A stretch of DNA of 64,000 nucleotides from Allantophomopsis cytisporea (Eukaryota; Ascomycota; Leotiomycetes; Phacidiales; Phacidiaceae): assembly GCA_024752435.1 (NCBI GenBank), contig CP103035.1, positions 682,001 to 746,000 of the forward strand, written 5' to 3'. Below are positions 48,707-61,136 of the stretch, in pieces; the first letter of the stretch is position 1, and the number at the start of each line of letters is the position of its first letter. Under the pieces are notes generated by a model that worked only from the letters and a program-made list of their open reading frames with translations, was not told the origin of the DNA and did not search any database. The translations under genes were made by a program, and so were the position numbers.

Positions 48707-49106
48707 TTTCGCGATGGGAAATGAAGAATTGGAAGGTAGTGAGGTGTTGGGAAGGATTGCGGGTGAGACTGCATTAACCACTTATTAAGGGTGAGATTCT
48801 CGAAGTGATGCGCGTGCGAGAGGAGAGTCGCTCTTGCACGGGCAGTGGTGGCGATTCGCTTTTGAGAGGCGAATGCAATTGTTGTTGTCGTTGTTGGTTA
48901 TAGATGACGAATTTCCTTCCTCTTTTCTTTCAATAAGACAAAGAAGAAAGGTAAGTGAGAGTGAGAGTGAGAGTGGATAGAGAGGGAATGAGGGGGAGGA
49001 GGAGGCAGGAGAGGAGGCAAAAAAGAAGTAGGATATGAGGGACGGATGAGAATATTTGTATTGATCTATGGATAAGGTAGAGTCGAGTAGGAAGATCTAC
49101 ATAGTA

Positions 49107-49142
49107 CGTATGTATGTATGTATGTATGTATGTATGTATGTA
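49107..49142. repeat. (TATG)n tetranucleotide repeat
   Basis: About nine perfect TATG units in the upstream flank of the permease gene. Confidence 0.9.
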
Positions 49143-49352
49143 CAATTTGAAAGTCAAGGGACGAGACCAGGCTGGGCAGGGCCGGGTTGGTGCAAAGACA
49201 AGCAGGGTAGAGAAGAGCAGGGCATACGGTCATTGACAAGGTCTACCTCAGCTAGATCAAGAGCACCAGTAGGCTTGATTCCATATGGGGTTAATGGCCT
49301 TTCGCTCTGGCTGTGAAGAGACCGTACGAATCAATGTGGGTAGCGTGGGGTT

Positions 49353-49394
49353 TGTTTATTCATTTATTCATTTATTCATTTATTCATTTATTCA
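49353..49394. repeat. (TTTATTCA)n octanucleotide repeat
   Basis: About five tandem TTTATTCA units, with a further partial set at about 49428-49450. Confidence 0.88.
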
Positions 49395-49872
49395 ATCAAG
49401 TCACGTCTTTGGAAGAATCTCTGCCATTCATTTATTCATTTGTTCATTTGTGCATGTCTTCCACCAACAAATACATATACATAGTGCGTTGAAAGCGTGG
49501 TGATGATGATTCAACTGATTGCGGAATGGGTTTCCTTAGCCCCCCATGGTCATCATCTATCTACATTAGTACGGTCGTTGATAGCGGTCGACCTTCGTTA
49601 AATATGGTGCGGCGCATTGATAGCCAGCCTCATTGGATAAGACACTAAGCCAGGGCTCCACCATCATTGACTTTACCTTGCTTGTATGTATGTAGTATTG
49701 GTGTTGTGATCTATTGAAATACATCTGTACTGTATGTATCATGAATGAATATAATGGATGGGAAAGGTCTCTTCTTACTAAGTTGATACATATCATATAC
49801 AATCCAGGCAAATTCTGTGCGGGTACTTACTAATACTATGATATGTATGTGCGCGAGTAGACGAGATGGATT

Positions 49873-49909
49873 GCTATCTATCTATCTATCTATCCATCCA
49901 TCTATCTAT
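49873..49909. repeat. (TATC)n tetranucleotide repeat
   Basis: About nine TATC/CATC units with two CATC interruptions. Confidence 0.88.
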
Positions 49910-51890
49910 ACTTGAGGTGACGGGCCAGAGTGACCTCTGCAGAAAAGGAAAAATGAATTCGCAGCCAGCATCTTATCTCATCTCATCCTATCACATCTCA
50001 CTCAATCTTTGGTCGTATCGTGTTGTGTCATTTCAATGGAATGCCTTTTTGCGTCACTATACCATGACGACTTGGACTTCAAGTGCAATTTGCTCATTGG
50101 GACCTCTAAGGAACATTGTCGTACCTAGGGCACGTGCTACTGGGGTGGTGGTGGTCACTAGAGATATCGCACTCTTTCTTTACATACTTGATCTCCATAT
50201 TCATAGCCTAAGCAGCTGTATAGACATACTTAGGAGGGTAAGGCAGATAAATCATGCATCCCAAGATCTGCCCATTCCACTTCTGTTGTCATTCTTCTTC
50301 TCCTTCTTTCTCTCTCTCTCATATGTACATACATAATTGAAGTCAAAGGGCGCAGCTTATTCGAAGGATAAGCCGGAATCAAGCTCAGCGTTGGTGCTAC
50401 GAGGGGATGTACTGGGTAAGACTTGTGTATGGATTGCATGCAACATTATGGCACAGACTTATCAGTGGTCCCTGCAGCCTTGACACCGTACCGTCGTCTA
50501 AGTACATACTCTGCCACCACCAAGAAGCCTGTCACTGATAGTAAGGAATATCATCCATCTCGATTGTATTTTTTGTGTATTATGCATGTCGATCAGTCTT
50601 CATCTTCGTCTTCATATTCGTGTCCATGTCTCTCAGTTCGTTCACCTCCATTGAGATCGATAATGAAGGAACATTAGAGCGGGCCCACCCCACAGCAGAA
50701 GATGCCCAGACATGCCAAAGCCAGAACACAGGTACATTAATACACCAGCTACATATGTAGCCTCGAACGCCTCGCGCAAAAGTAAGAGCCCATACCACTA
50801 AAACGTGAACTTTACATAAAAGCCCCGAAGAGCACGGAAGAAAAAGAAAAAGAACGAGAGATGATGATGACGCTTTTTTTTTTCTTTCTTTTTTATATAT
50901 TATATTATATATATATATATATGTCATATACATGCCCTACGACTCACGAGCTACAGAGTACTTCGGAATTTATTCATATAATATTTGCAAAATGCAAATA
51001 GCAAGACTTGTCCATTTAATGAGTTAGTTAGCGATATAAGAAACAAACCCAATGTAGAATAATAAACGAACTGATCGGAAAACGAAGCAAATATTCCATA
51101 CACACCCAGTAGTCTCGCCTATGTATTTACTACTGCAACAAACAAAAAAAAATAAAAAAAAATATATATACAGTTCAGTAGTATCCTAGTGTCCCAGTTA
51201 GCAGAAATCACCTCATCCATCCAAGAGCACAGCGGTGCAACAAAGCGGCGTCCCCGAACCCAGCCCACCCTCTCTCTCTCCTCCCCCCCTCAATCCAGTC
51301 CGTCCGTCCCACTTCATCATATGTAATCGAATCCCCCTCCTCCTCTTCCTCCCCCCCAATCGCAATAAATCCTCTTGAGAGGCGCCGACTAAACATCCCA
51401 AAACCCTTTCTCCGCGAAAAAGATTTTGCACACAAGCGTCGAGCTCGCAACCTCCCCCCATACTGACGTGACGACAAGCCACACCCCACTATGCTCCACT
51501 TTCCTTCATCACAGGAATGGATTGTTCTCCGGCTCAAGCCACGTGCACAGATCACCCTTCTTAGCTGGGAGCGGGGTGCACGTGACTTGTGCCTCGTCAT
51601 TGATAGATACTCAGGCAATGTAGGTACATATGTGGCTATGGTCATGGGAAACATGAGGGCATGAGTGAATTACTGTGTTACGATTAACATGGTAGGCTTT
51701 GATACGCAAAAAGTACAGTAATTAATACTCCATCGAAGATAATTCAATAAGGAAGATGGAAAGCATGTCATTTTTCTACAGGTATATGTAGTGACCCTAA
51801 CGCCTCTTCCATGCCCATGCCCATGCCAGACATCCCCACAGGTGTTTTTATTTCCTTTTCTTTTCTTCAAGAAAATAAGTGCTACGACAA

Positions 51891-54800
51891 TCACAACTCA
51901 ATATTCCAGATCGCCACTCCACCACCGTTCTTGTTGCGCCTCTTGACATTCTGGGCCTCAGAATTGGCCCACAAGAGCGCCTGGCTGTTTTTAGCAAATG
52001 CCGTGACAAGCTCCTGCATGCGACCTGTCTTGGTGAAAACCTCAATGAGATCCGAATCTTCGGCGGCAATAATGGTGGCTAGCTCGAGCGAGTGAAGCAG
52101 GTTATCGCGCGACAACATGCGCCCAGAGAACTGCAGCGCCGATAAAAAGGCGATAATGATGTCCGGCAGGTAGGCGCAACGGAGGAGTTGGAATTCTGGA
52201 GTGGCTGGATAGGATTAGTTATCTACACGTACAAAGTTGAAATTAGTAGCAACTCACGTTGTTGACTTGTCATGAGCCAGCCATGGAAGAGGGGTGTAAT
52301 TGCCACCTTGAGACTTTCGATGACTCTGTTCAGTTCCAATTTGTAGTTTCGTCTCAAAATCTGATCGTTCGTGTTGCCGTCACTATATCCCGTTAGCGAT
52401 GTTCAGGATGTGGTATGAAAGCACTTACAATTCCTCTTGTAATAGCATGACAATACCAGAGAAGTCTTCCAAGCTATCTAGTACTTCTGCGAGTGTCTCC
52501 AATTCCACAAAGTTTTTGGCTTCTGCAAGCATGTGAAGCTTCAGAAGCTTCTTCTCATCTGGCGGCTCACCGTTGAGAGCCAAAAGATCTGCATTTTCAC
52601 AGTCTGATCGCATTGTGTCTATGTCAATACTTTCCCCGAGGATGGCAGCCGTCTTTTGTCGTGCAATATCTGAGCTATGCATCTTCAGAGCAAGCATGCG
52701 TGCTGCTGCAAGTTTAGCATGTCCTATCACACCAGTCAGTAACAAACTTAATTAAAAAAAAAACAAGTGTGCAGTAAAACTTACTGAAGAATCTTTGGTA
52801 GAGATATGTTCCAGTTCTGAAAACTTCAACCCACAAACCATCGACCAGCAAGTACCACTCGAGACTACGGATGAGTAGAACATCGATTCTATCGATTGAT
52901 CCCTCAACAAAGTCCTGTTTGATACTTACACCCAGCTGATGTTGAGCTCTACCGCGTTCCTCAAGAATGCTGAACTTCTCTGCAGCAGGGTAACCCTTGA
53001 CCTCCTCTTCATTGTCGTTCAAAAGGAATCGTGTCTGATATCTAACGAATTTCTGGACGTCTAAACCAAGCTCTTTGATCAACTGCACCTGGGTAAGTCG
53101 TTGATCTGCATCATTCATATCAACAAGAGTGCGGCTCAAGGTAGCGTAGACTCTATCTCCAGTAAGTTGAGCTGAGTAGAGAGGAATCAATTCTTCCTTG
53201 CCAGCAAAACGGAGGAAGCTGATATAGCCGGCAATAATGTTCTCGATGGCGATCAAACGCTCTCCTGAACCAAGGTCAAGGCCAAGATTCTTGAAAATCA
53301 GGAGCATATGGGTCAAGACTCTCAAGCCATCTTGGTCTTCAAGAGCAATGTATGCGGTTGTTTCAGGATCCTTAGGCTCGGTCTTGAGAGGTGGAATCAG
53401 TTTCGATGTACCTGAAGTATTGGCAAATTTTGCAAGCGCTAGACCCTGTTGATGAATGAATTTGTCGAATTGTTTGGAAATAAGAATTCCTTGAATCATC
53501 TTCATGGGTTCTCTCGACTCCTCCTTCGTAAGACTAATGGTCTTCAAAGAATCAACAAGACGAGTTGCAGTGCCATCAACTTCTCCGTGGTATTGTTGTG
53601 CATCGAATCCTGCAAGGCTGTTGAAAATCTCAGCTGGAGCGCGTTCGGGATAGTTGTTTTGAAGGTAAGTATCGAACTGAGTTCTTAACAACGCATTGTA
53701 GTGCGCAAACATAAGGTCATCCCATCCACGAGCTACAACCTCAACAGATTCAAGGTCTCCACCCAGTATACCGTATACTGCTCTTTCATATGGGTCAACA
53801 CCGTCACGACGTGTCAATGCGAAGCACATCCGGCGCCACAAAAGACCAGACTTCAGGTCGTTCTCGGAATCTGGATCCTCTTCATCGCTATATTCGTCAG
53901 GAAGCCCAGACATGCTGACTGCCCTCCAAATTTCGGTACGTTCTCTACACCACTCTCTAATCTCATCACTCGTCTTTCCTCTTCGAAGCATCTCGTAGCA
54001 TCCCAGCCAGATTGCTCGCTCAAAGTACTCATCCTGCAATTCCAGTTGGCGACCTTGGCGAGTTACAGCATCTGGATCGAGCTGTGTAATCAGTTTTCGT
54101 GTACCGTCAGAATTGAGGTGAACCCTCTGAACGTCCGGAGCATTGGGATCAAGAACCTGTGGCCAAACATGAATACGCTTCTGGTTCTTGATAGCAGCCT
54201 TGGTATGAAGCCAGCCATGTGCCACAATATCTCCACGCTCGGCGTTTTGTTGAAGTTCATGGACCATAACATCTATGTCCTCTCCTCCTTCATCAGCAGT
54301 ATCCTTGAACCAGTCCAGTACAGTCTTGCGCTCCAAAGCCAAAGAATCCGAGTCGATGAACTTATTCCAGACGTCGCGTTCGGAGACGTAGCGGTGTAGT
54401 TTCCGCGATGAGACAGCTGGTGCTGGAGAGTGCTGCAGTCTCAAAAGACGGCGTAAAAGATCCCAAGTATCGGCTTCCTGTTCCCAGCGTTCTAAATCCT
54501 TCACTGTGGTCTGACTTGGATTTACCAAAATGTCCATCAAGTCATCGTCGTTATCACCATCAACATGGTCCTCGTTCCTCTTGCTCAGCGCAAACCCATG
54601 GATGTCACGGCGCCATCGAGTTTCCAATTGACGCTGACGTTCGGATCGATGAGTCTCGCGCAGGCGTTCCACCGTGTCAACTGCAATGCTGTGATATTTG
54701 TCCAGAAGATCGAACGTCATCTCATGTCGCTCAGCATCGTCTTCAGATTTGTTCGGGTTGTAACCATCTAGGACTTCAGCGAAGCGCTCAACTTCGCGGC

Positions 54801-55206
54801 CAACTCGATTTGCTGCCTCACGCAATGGATGGAGGATATCCTCATGGTCTTCTGGAGGATCTTCGATTGGCGTCGCCTTCTGTTGTAGTTCGTATTCATA
54901 CTCCTCGTAATCATTTTCGTCGAAAGAGTTCTGTCCTTCCGACATCTCTCGGTAATCCCTTGATTGTTGCTCGGTCTATCATCAAATCAGCAAGAGGTAG
55001 TTTTTAGAAGCAGAATGTAAACAAACCTCTACCAAATCCCAGCTCTCTCCTGATGAGCTCTGAGAAGATATGTTAGCCAGATTACCTGGGTTCGAGGTCG
55101 CTGTCAATAGTCTTTGTTGTACCTGTTGTGCTTGTTGTTTTGGGTAGAATGTTTCTGGAGGGACCAGCGCATTGCCAGCGCGACTGCCACGGGTAATAGG
55201 TGCCAT
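51891..55206 (-). CDS. nup84: Nuclear pore protein Nup84/Nup107
   Basis: Five exons: 55206-55027, 54975-52785, 52723-52429, 52382-52258 and 52204-51891, giving 1,034 residues. The start MAPITRGSRAGNALVPPETF lies in a short first exon. The disordered N-terminus (about 1-85) is followed by the all-helical Nup84/Nup107 fold. The core block WLGCYEMLRRGKTSDEIREW precedes a conserved LLWRRMCFALTRR with acidic insert and VYGILGGDLESVEVVARGWD. The C-terminal helices run through LLIRSLEWYLLVDGLWVEVF and FSGIVMLLQEEF to the end. Nup84/Nup107 is a stalk subunit of the Y-complex scaffold that coats the pore membrane. All three C-terminal introns are needed to reach the natural stop. Large plus-strand frames opposite this gene (53701-55007) are antisense shadows. 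Confidence 0.94.
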
Positions 55207-55787
55207 TATCAAACAATTATTATTGCTTGGTGTATCGGTGGCCTGATTTTGTTGATGTTGTACGGATTTACAAAAGCGCAAAGGGAGCGCGATGTGATGT
55301 TTACCGCAGATTGACAGTCCTTCAATCTAAGTTATGAGCTCTCTCAGGTAACTTTCTGAAGCTCCCAGTCGCGTTCGTCCCGGAGTTAAGCGAGAAAGGC
55401 TTGGCGCGAAATCCTCAGAGTACAAATTCTCGCGCACAAGGCAACTCTTCTCTTTTCTCTTTACAATGTTTTTAACATGAAACCTTACATAGAGTCTCGG
55501 ATCAAGATGTCATTGCTTGGTCAGGTCCTTTCGGGGATCTCTTGCGCGCTCCTGGTTTCATAGAGTATATTCGATGTTTTTCTGATATTGTTGCCAGACT
55601 CCTCGTGGGGCTGAAGGTGAGCATAAAGGAAAGGCGTCACATTTCTACGATACAAGAAGCATTCTTTAATATTGCCTATTGGGACCCCTTAACAAGCGAT
55701 GAATGCTGAACTGGTGTTGAATTTGCGTTTATGTTGCAACTGGTTTCATGATGTTTACTGGCCATGCGTATTATGAGGGGAGAAAAT
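55207..55787. other. Upstream flank of nup84 / downstream flank of cmc4
   Basis: Promoter of nup84 (reads left) and 3' flank of cmc4. No gene seen. An inverted GCGCGA/CTCGCGC-type motif lies near 55407-55435. Confidence 0.45.
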
Positions 55788-56223
55788 CTACTTCGATGCT
55801 TCTTGTGCTCTCTGCCTCATTTTCAGTCGTAGAAGATTGGCCTTGGGACAGCTGACCGTCGATGCAAAATCTCCTTCCTTCTCGTAAAACGCATTACAAC
55901 ACTCATACAATGCATCTACTTGTGATCTGCACTTCTCTTCATCGAAATGGTTCTTTTGCAAGCATGCTGAGAACTTGTTTTAGTTACAAGTCCCGATATT
56001 AGAATCCTCAATGGTAGAAATGGAGAACCCTCAAAAAGGCTTACTTTGAATAGCGCACTGAACAATCATTAGCAGGACTCCGTGAAGAAAGTCGTTGAGA
56101 CGATTTGAACATACTGCTCTTGGGTGGCATGGAGGATCGGTTTGTAGATCACTTCGAGAATTCTACACGCAAAAATGCATCAGAAAAGTGTTGTAACCTG
56201 GTTCGAATATGTGTATGTACCAT
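55788..56223 (-). CDS. cmc4: Mitochondrial twin-CX9C protein CMC4
   Basis: Four exons: 56223-56221 (ATG alone), 56162-56115, 56057-56045 (13 nt) and 55966-55788. They join in phase to an 80-residue protein. The two CX9C pairs are exact: C13-x9-C23 (CHPRACAIQTC) and C34-x9-C44 (CRSQVDALYEC). C18, C45 and C61 are extra family cysteines. The block CPKANLLRLKMRQRA is typical of fungal CMC4. Twin-CX9C proteins are imported by the Mia40 disulphide relay into the mitochondrial intermembrane space and fold as two helices. CMC4 is a conserved member without a settled function. Donors GTACAT, GTATGT and GTAAGC and acceptors GTAG, TCAG and TCAG support the model. No single exon carries a long open frame, so the gene is easily missed. 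It is divergent from SUMO. Confidence 0.9.
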
Positions 56224-56888
56224 CTTTAATGTTTGACTGGACGATCCTTAAAAAAGCTTCCAATTGCTCACGAGCAAGGAATTGAGATGTTGAGGAATTG
56301 CAGGAAGAGCGAAGAAAGTCACAAGTATGGTATAAAGAAATCAAAAACGGAATAGAAAACAAGCTGAATCGGTGAACGTTGTGTCTTGATGTTGTTCAAG
56401 CTCACTTTGAAGCTGCTTCAAGAAATCCGTCACCCAAATTTGAATTGACATCACCTCAGCCCAAGGCTGTTAAGGTGGCCAGGCTTTAATGCAGGCTTTG
56501 GCGCTAGTTCCGGCAATCGCGCTAACGCTCCTCACGGCCGCCTCATCTTTGGCTTCGTGAACTTTCTCAGCACCGTTACCTTCTACAACTCTTCAACTAC
56601 AAACTTCACGCCACAAAACATCATACCCAGGTCCCCAGGAACCGTTTCTTTGTAAGTGACATTTTTATTTATTGTTGCAATACTGTTGCTAGGGCAACGT
56701 ACTGCTTACAGCCTCCTACAATGTGATTCTACTACGAAACGAGAACTGTGCCAAACTCTCCGCTCCCGATTACGACTTCATGAAAACATCTTCGGATTCG
56801 TTCTAGCTCTAACTGACACATGAAGTCTGTAGGGTCAATCTAAATTCCACCTCACAAAAATCCCATCACAAGCCGACAAGATATCAGG
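56224..56888. promoter_or_regulatory. Divergent promoter between cmc4 and SUMO genes
   Basis: The 665-bp interval must hold both promoters. Near 56635-56830 there are intron-like or leader sequences (GTAAGTGAC after TTTCTTT, CAATCTAA), so the SUMO transcript may have a 5' UTR intron. No specific site assigned. Confidence 0.45.
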
Positions 56889-57264
56889 ATGAGCGCATCA
56901 AACTCACCAGGTGCGGCTGGCGGCAAGCCAGAAGAACCAACAGTCAGCGAACACCTTAACATTAAGGTGACCGACAACAACAACGAGGTTTTCTTTAAGA
57001 TCAAGAGAACGACCGCTCTCAAGAAGCTCATGGACGCCTTCTGCGAGCGTCAAGGAAAGTCGCCATCGAGCGTTAGATTCCTCTTCGAGGGAGTGCGTGT
57101 CCAGCCAACTGATTCCCCGGATTCTGTAAGTTTCTCTCTCGCACTTGCAAGATTTCTCTCAACTTCACATTGGATGGGTTTCATTGCTAATTTTCGAATA
57201 CTAGCTTGACATGCAAGACGGCGATTCACTCGAGGTACATCAAGAGCAAGTTGGTGGCGCATAG
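56889..57264 (+). CDS. smt3: Small ubiquitin-like modifier SUMO (Smt3)
   Basis: Two exons, 56889-57125 and 57205-57264, phase 0, 98 residues. A short flexible N-terminus (about 1-22) precedes the beta-grasp fold: HLNIKVTDNNNEVFFKIKRT, TALKKLMDAFCERQGKS, VRFLFEGVRVQPTDSPDSL and MQDGDSLEVHQEQVGG. The mature C-terminus is G96-G97, followed by one Ala, so processing removes a single residue. SUMO is conjugated to lysines through the E1-Ubc9 pathway and acts in the nucleus on transcription, septins and DNA repair. The intron position, shortly before the DGDxL block, splits the last strand from the fold, so the unspliced message would lack the diglycine. Confidence 0.96.
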
Positions 57265-58663
57265 ATGGATTCAAGATCAAAGTCGTTGCACACAGCGGAG
57301 GATAGATGAGTCAAATGACGATTCAGGGATATGCAGGAAGATGGAAAGATATGATTTGGTTTCAGTTTCACGAAGGTTATTGGTAGTACGGCGTCAAAAG
57401 GCTTTCCTCTTGAAAGAACCTCTGAGTTAGAGGTATATGCTCTCTAATTGCAGTCACAAGAATGTGAGAATCCGTGAAGTTCTCAAGAACCAGACCAAGC
57501 ATGCCAGCAACACCACACAACCTGAATTTATATAAAGACAGTGCTCATCGTGTTAGCATATATAATATATATGATTTCTATTAAATTCCTCTGATATGTT
57601 TAATATGTAAAAAGATCTTTCTAGTTTTATATTTAGGCACGATCGGGGGTTCGCTACATTATATCACTTTGACCAGCTTTGGTTCATGTTGATAACTCCA
57701 GGTTGTCGTTCATATGTGATAGTTCTTAATGTGATAGTAAGGATTGGACAATATTTTAATGTAGCAATGATAGATAGGTATGAATCAAAGACAACTGACT
57801 CGTATTTATCTCTATGTGAGTAAGTCGAATTTAGAATGACAACAACAGTAAGAGATAAAGTTCTATCTAGTTCTAGTTCTGTTATCTAATTTCCTAATTT
57901 CCTCATATCACATTTAGCAAAGCTCTAATAACAATATGTTGACAGCTTTGAATTCCATGAGACCTTACATAATGACTTTGCTTACACAGGTATTACAACT
58001 ACAGCGCCTTTAAAATTGGAGCTATAGCTATGTTTCATTTGATCTTTTAGTAATACTAAGTTAATGATGTGGGATTCAATTGTAAAGGATTTGAACTGAA
58101 GACTAAGCAGGGATCATGATTTGCCTTACTTGATTTCAATATGACGTGTCGTTTGAAGTGTACAGCAACTTTTAATCCGAGAGGACTTTGGTTCCTGGAT
58201 ATCATTACCTCTCTCATCAACAAGAGTGCGCTACATAATCCTGAATGTCGCGTGTTATGCCACAATCATTACTATAGGAACTCCTTACAATGATGACTAA
58301 CTAACAAACACAAGAGCTAAGGGTCTTTTTTATGATGATGATAAGGTTTATGATGTTGATATCATGTGAATTATTTCAAGGCTTACGACTTCTGATGGTG
58401 TTGCTGATGGATATTCTATGAAGTAGTGCTTATACAATGTCTTTTTTATGATGACTTCCATTGGTTGGGAGCATATAGCCTTTATGACTACTTCCTGTCA
58501 ACATTCCCCAAGTCTCTATCTCCGACTTCGCAAGATAGGCCTCTTATACCCATCAGCTCGAAAGGTTGTATATAACTTGCATCTGGCGCTCAACAAAAAT
58601 TCTCTGACGTCCTTCTGATAGAAGGTTATTTAATCTTCGAGAGCAGAGACGATTTTCATAGAC
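57265..58663. other. AT-rich spacer
   Basis: Long AT-rich interval after SUMO with no frame worth calling. The last 150 bases upstream of 58664 form the promoter of the succinyl-CoA synthetase-like gene. Confidence 0.5.
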
Positions 58664-61136
58664 ATGTTGCGATCAGTAGCTATCCCTCGGCAAGTCGTAG
58701 CTCGGACTGTGCACCCTTCCCCAAAACTCTTCAGTACCTCTACGACACTTCGATCCTATGAAGACACAATTGAAAACTTAAGAATTGGAGCGCATACAAG
58801 GGTGATCTTCCAAGGTTTCACAGGTATGTTGAAAAGTGCCTCTATGGCAAAATGACCCAGAGATGTATAAGCTAATCACCTGACATCTAGGTCGACAGGT
58901 ATTTGTTATAACCAAGCCAGAAAGTGCGACATATTTTGATACTTTCAGGCCACTGCAAATGCAAAAGAATCTATAGAATACGGAACCAAGATCGTTGGTG
59001 GCGTTACTCCAGGCAAGAATGGCGAACATCTTGGCCTACCAGTCCTACCATCGGTACGCGAGGTAAGGAAGATATAATTCTGTTTCTTAGAATAGATCAC
59101 CATTATTTCTATTACAATGGCAATTTCAATAGCTTACCCTGATAGGCAATGGAAGAACTCAAACCAGACGCCACAGGAATTTATGTAGCAGCTCATCAAG
59201 CCCCTGCTGCTATCGAGGAGGCAATTGAAGCCGAAGTACCACTGATCGTGGCCGTTGCGGAACATATCCCTATTCATGACATAATGAGAGTGAGTGATAA
59301 ACACTCTGTACGACTCGTATGTCATACTAACAGCTACAGATGCATTCAATCCTCAAGACCCAGTCGAAATCACGTTTGGTCGGAGCTAATTGTCCAGGTA
59401 TCATTTCTGCAGTTGGGAATTGCAGAATTGGTTTCCAGCCTCTGCCTTGCTTTAGTTCTGGCCGTGTTGGAATAGTTGCCAAGTCTGGCACATTGAGCTA
59501 TGAGGGTGAATAGATATACTCTTGCACTGTACGTAACTAACATTCTCAAAGCTGTTGCATCTACCACTCGAGCTGGTATCGGGCAGAGTCTCTGTATTGG
59601 TATGGGAGGCGATGTCCTTGCAGGAACAAATTTCGTAGACGCTCTCAAGATTTTTGAACATGACAATGACACAGATGGCATAATACTTATTGGTGAAATT
59701 GGAGGTAATGCTGAAATCGAAGCTGCTGAGTGGATACGCGACTATAACAGGAGGACCACTGATTCCAAGTAAGTTTCTGCAAAGCCACGGAAGATCAAGA
59801 CTGATTGGAAATGTCAGACCTATCGCTGCTCTTATTGGTGGTATAAATGCAGTACCAGGCCGAGTGATGGGTCACGCAGGGGCACTTACCGTACCAGGAG
59901 AGCCAGATGCAGCTACAAAGATCAGAGCCCTTCAAGATGTTGGGGTGACCATGGTCAATCACCCGGCAAAATTTGGAGACACTTTGAACAGTCTATTAAG
60001 CAAAAACACCCGTGTCAGCAAATATTCGAAAGAAGCAGGATGGTCAAGAGACTCTAGGAAGACTGTACAATCCAGATGCCTGCACACCTTAACCCGACGC
60101 ACTGGTCCTCTCCCAAAATCCTCCAACATTATTCAGCAGAAGCGCACACTTTTCATCAGAGAAAACCTGGCTCTTGATCTTCTCCGAAAACAAGGAATCA
60201 ATGCCTCGGAATACTCAGGCAAAGGCACACGGAGACTACTCGCCATAGCCGTCGACCGCAACACCCTCTCTCCTTGCATAATTGCCTCCCCCAACATCGA
60301 TGCCTCGCAGTCCCAAGCCAAGCGGTTCCCCTTCGACTACCGCATGGGCTTTGACGAACTTCGTGCGCGCAGTGTAGCATCACACCTTGACCTCTCGGAA
60401 TCCGCTCGGGATTCCCTTCCCAAAATTCTCAAACAGCTGATCTCGCTGTACAAGGAAAAGGAGGCTTTCTTGCTAGAAACCCACATCGTTGAGCGGCTGG
60501 GTGACATCAAGGTCGTTGGAGCAAGGTTCGGCTTCGATGACGCGGCTTTCCGCAGTGCCAGTCGTCAAGCTGACATCCATGCGCTGCGCATCGTCGAAGA
60601 CGAAGCGCCTGCTGAGGTCGAGGCTGAGAAGGACGGTATAGTATATATCCGCCTCGCGGATCAGACAGCGAACATAGGTACTCTTGTCAACGGCGCTGGG
60701 CTTGCAATGAATACTGTCGATGCGCTCAAGGATGCAGGTGGTAAGCCAGCTAATTTCCTCGACACTGGCGGCAAAGCTACGAGTGAGACGGTAAAGAAGA
60801 GCTTCGAGGCCATCCTCGACGATCCAAGGGTCAAGGCTATCTTTGTCAATATATTCGGGGGGCTGACACGAGGGGATATGATCGCTGAAGGCGTTCTGTT
60901 GGCTTTCAAGGAGCTGGAAATGAGGATTCCCGTCGTGGTTAGAATCAGGGGTACAAATGAAGCTGAGGGACAGAAGATTGTAAGTCTTGATTTTTGCGTT
61001 ATATGATATCTATTGTGATGCTGGTAGAACCTGACCTGACAACATATAGATTGCGGATAGTGGGCTCCCATTGCATGCTTATGACGATTTTGAGGAGGCT
61101 GCTGCCAAGGTTATTGAGCTAGCGAATGGAAGTTGA
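58664..61136 (+). CDS. Succinyl-CoA synthetase-like alpha-beta fusion protein with shortened ATP-grasp region
   Basis: Eight exons: 58664-58823, 58891-58898 (8 nt), 58949-59062, 59146-59289, 59340-59505, 59552-59768, 59818-60979 and 61050-61136. The product is 685 residues. An N-terminal mitochondrial-type presequence (about 1-32) is followed by a complete alpha subunit (about 35-340). It shows IFQGFTGRQAT, YGTKIVGGVTPGK, LVGANCPGIISAVGNCRIGF, IVAKSGTLSYE and the phosphohistidine loop GHAGAL (H289). A linker (about 340-378) leads to a beta-like half. This has a start resembling the beta N-terminus (RTLFIRENLALDLLRKQGI) and then jumps to about residue 100 of a normal beta subunit. From about 530 it holds a good C-terminal ligase domain (NGAGLAMNTVDALKDAGGKP, ANFLDTGGKA, VNIFGGLTRGDMIAEG). 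Normal subunits make succinyl-CoA with ATP or GTP; nucleotide chemistry here is doubtful. Confidence 0.9.

Larger units (their letters stand above)
48707..51890. other. 3.2-kb repeat-rich spacer
   Basis: Permease promoter followed by microsatellites (listed separately), T/TA tracts near 50870-50930 and AT-rich sequence. A 148-codon minus frame at 51208-51654, ending RRERGWAGFGDAALLHRCAL, has some protein-like character. However, it sits on a purine/pyrimidine-skewed strand and matches no family I know, so I do not call it. Confidence 0.45.

Noticed and set aside
51208..51654. 148-codon minus-strand frame ending RRERGWAGFGDAAL
   Set aside because: Compositionally skewed strand, no recognised motif, and an alternative overlapping frame is equally open. 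Left as unsupported.
53701..55007. Two long plus-strand frames (232 and 199 codons)
   Set aside because: Exact antisense of nup84 exon 2, which is a clear gene with conserved motifs on the minus strand.
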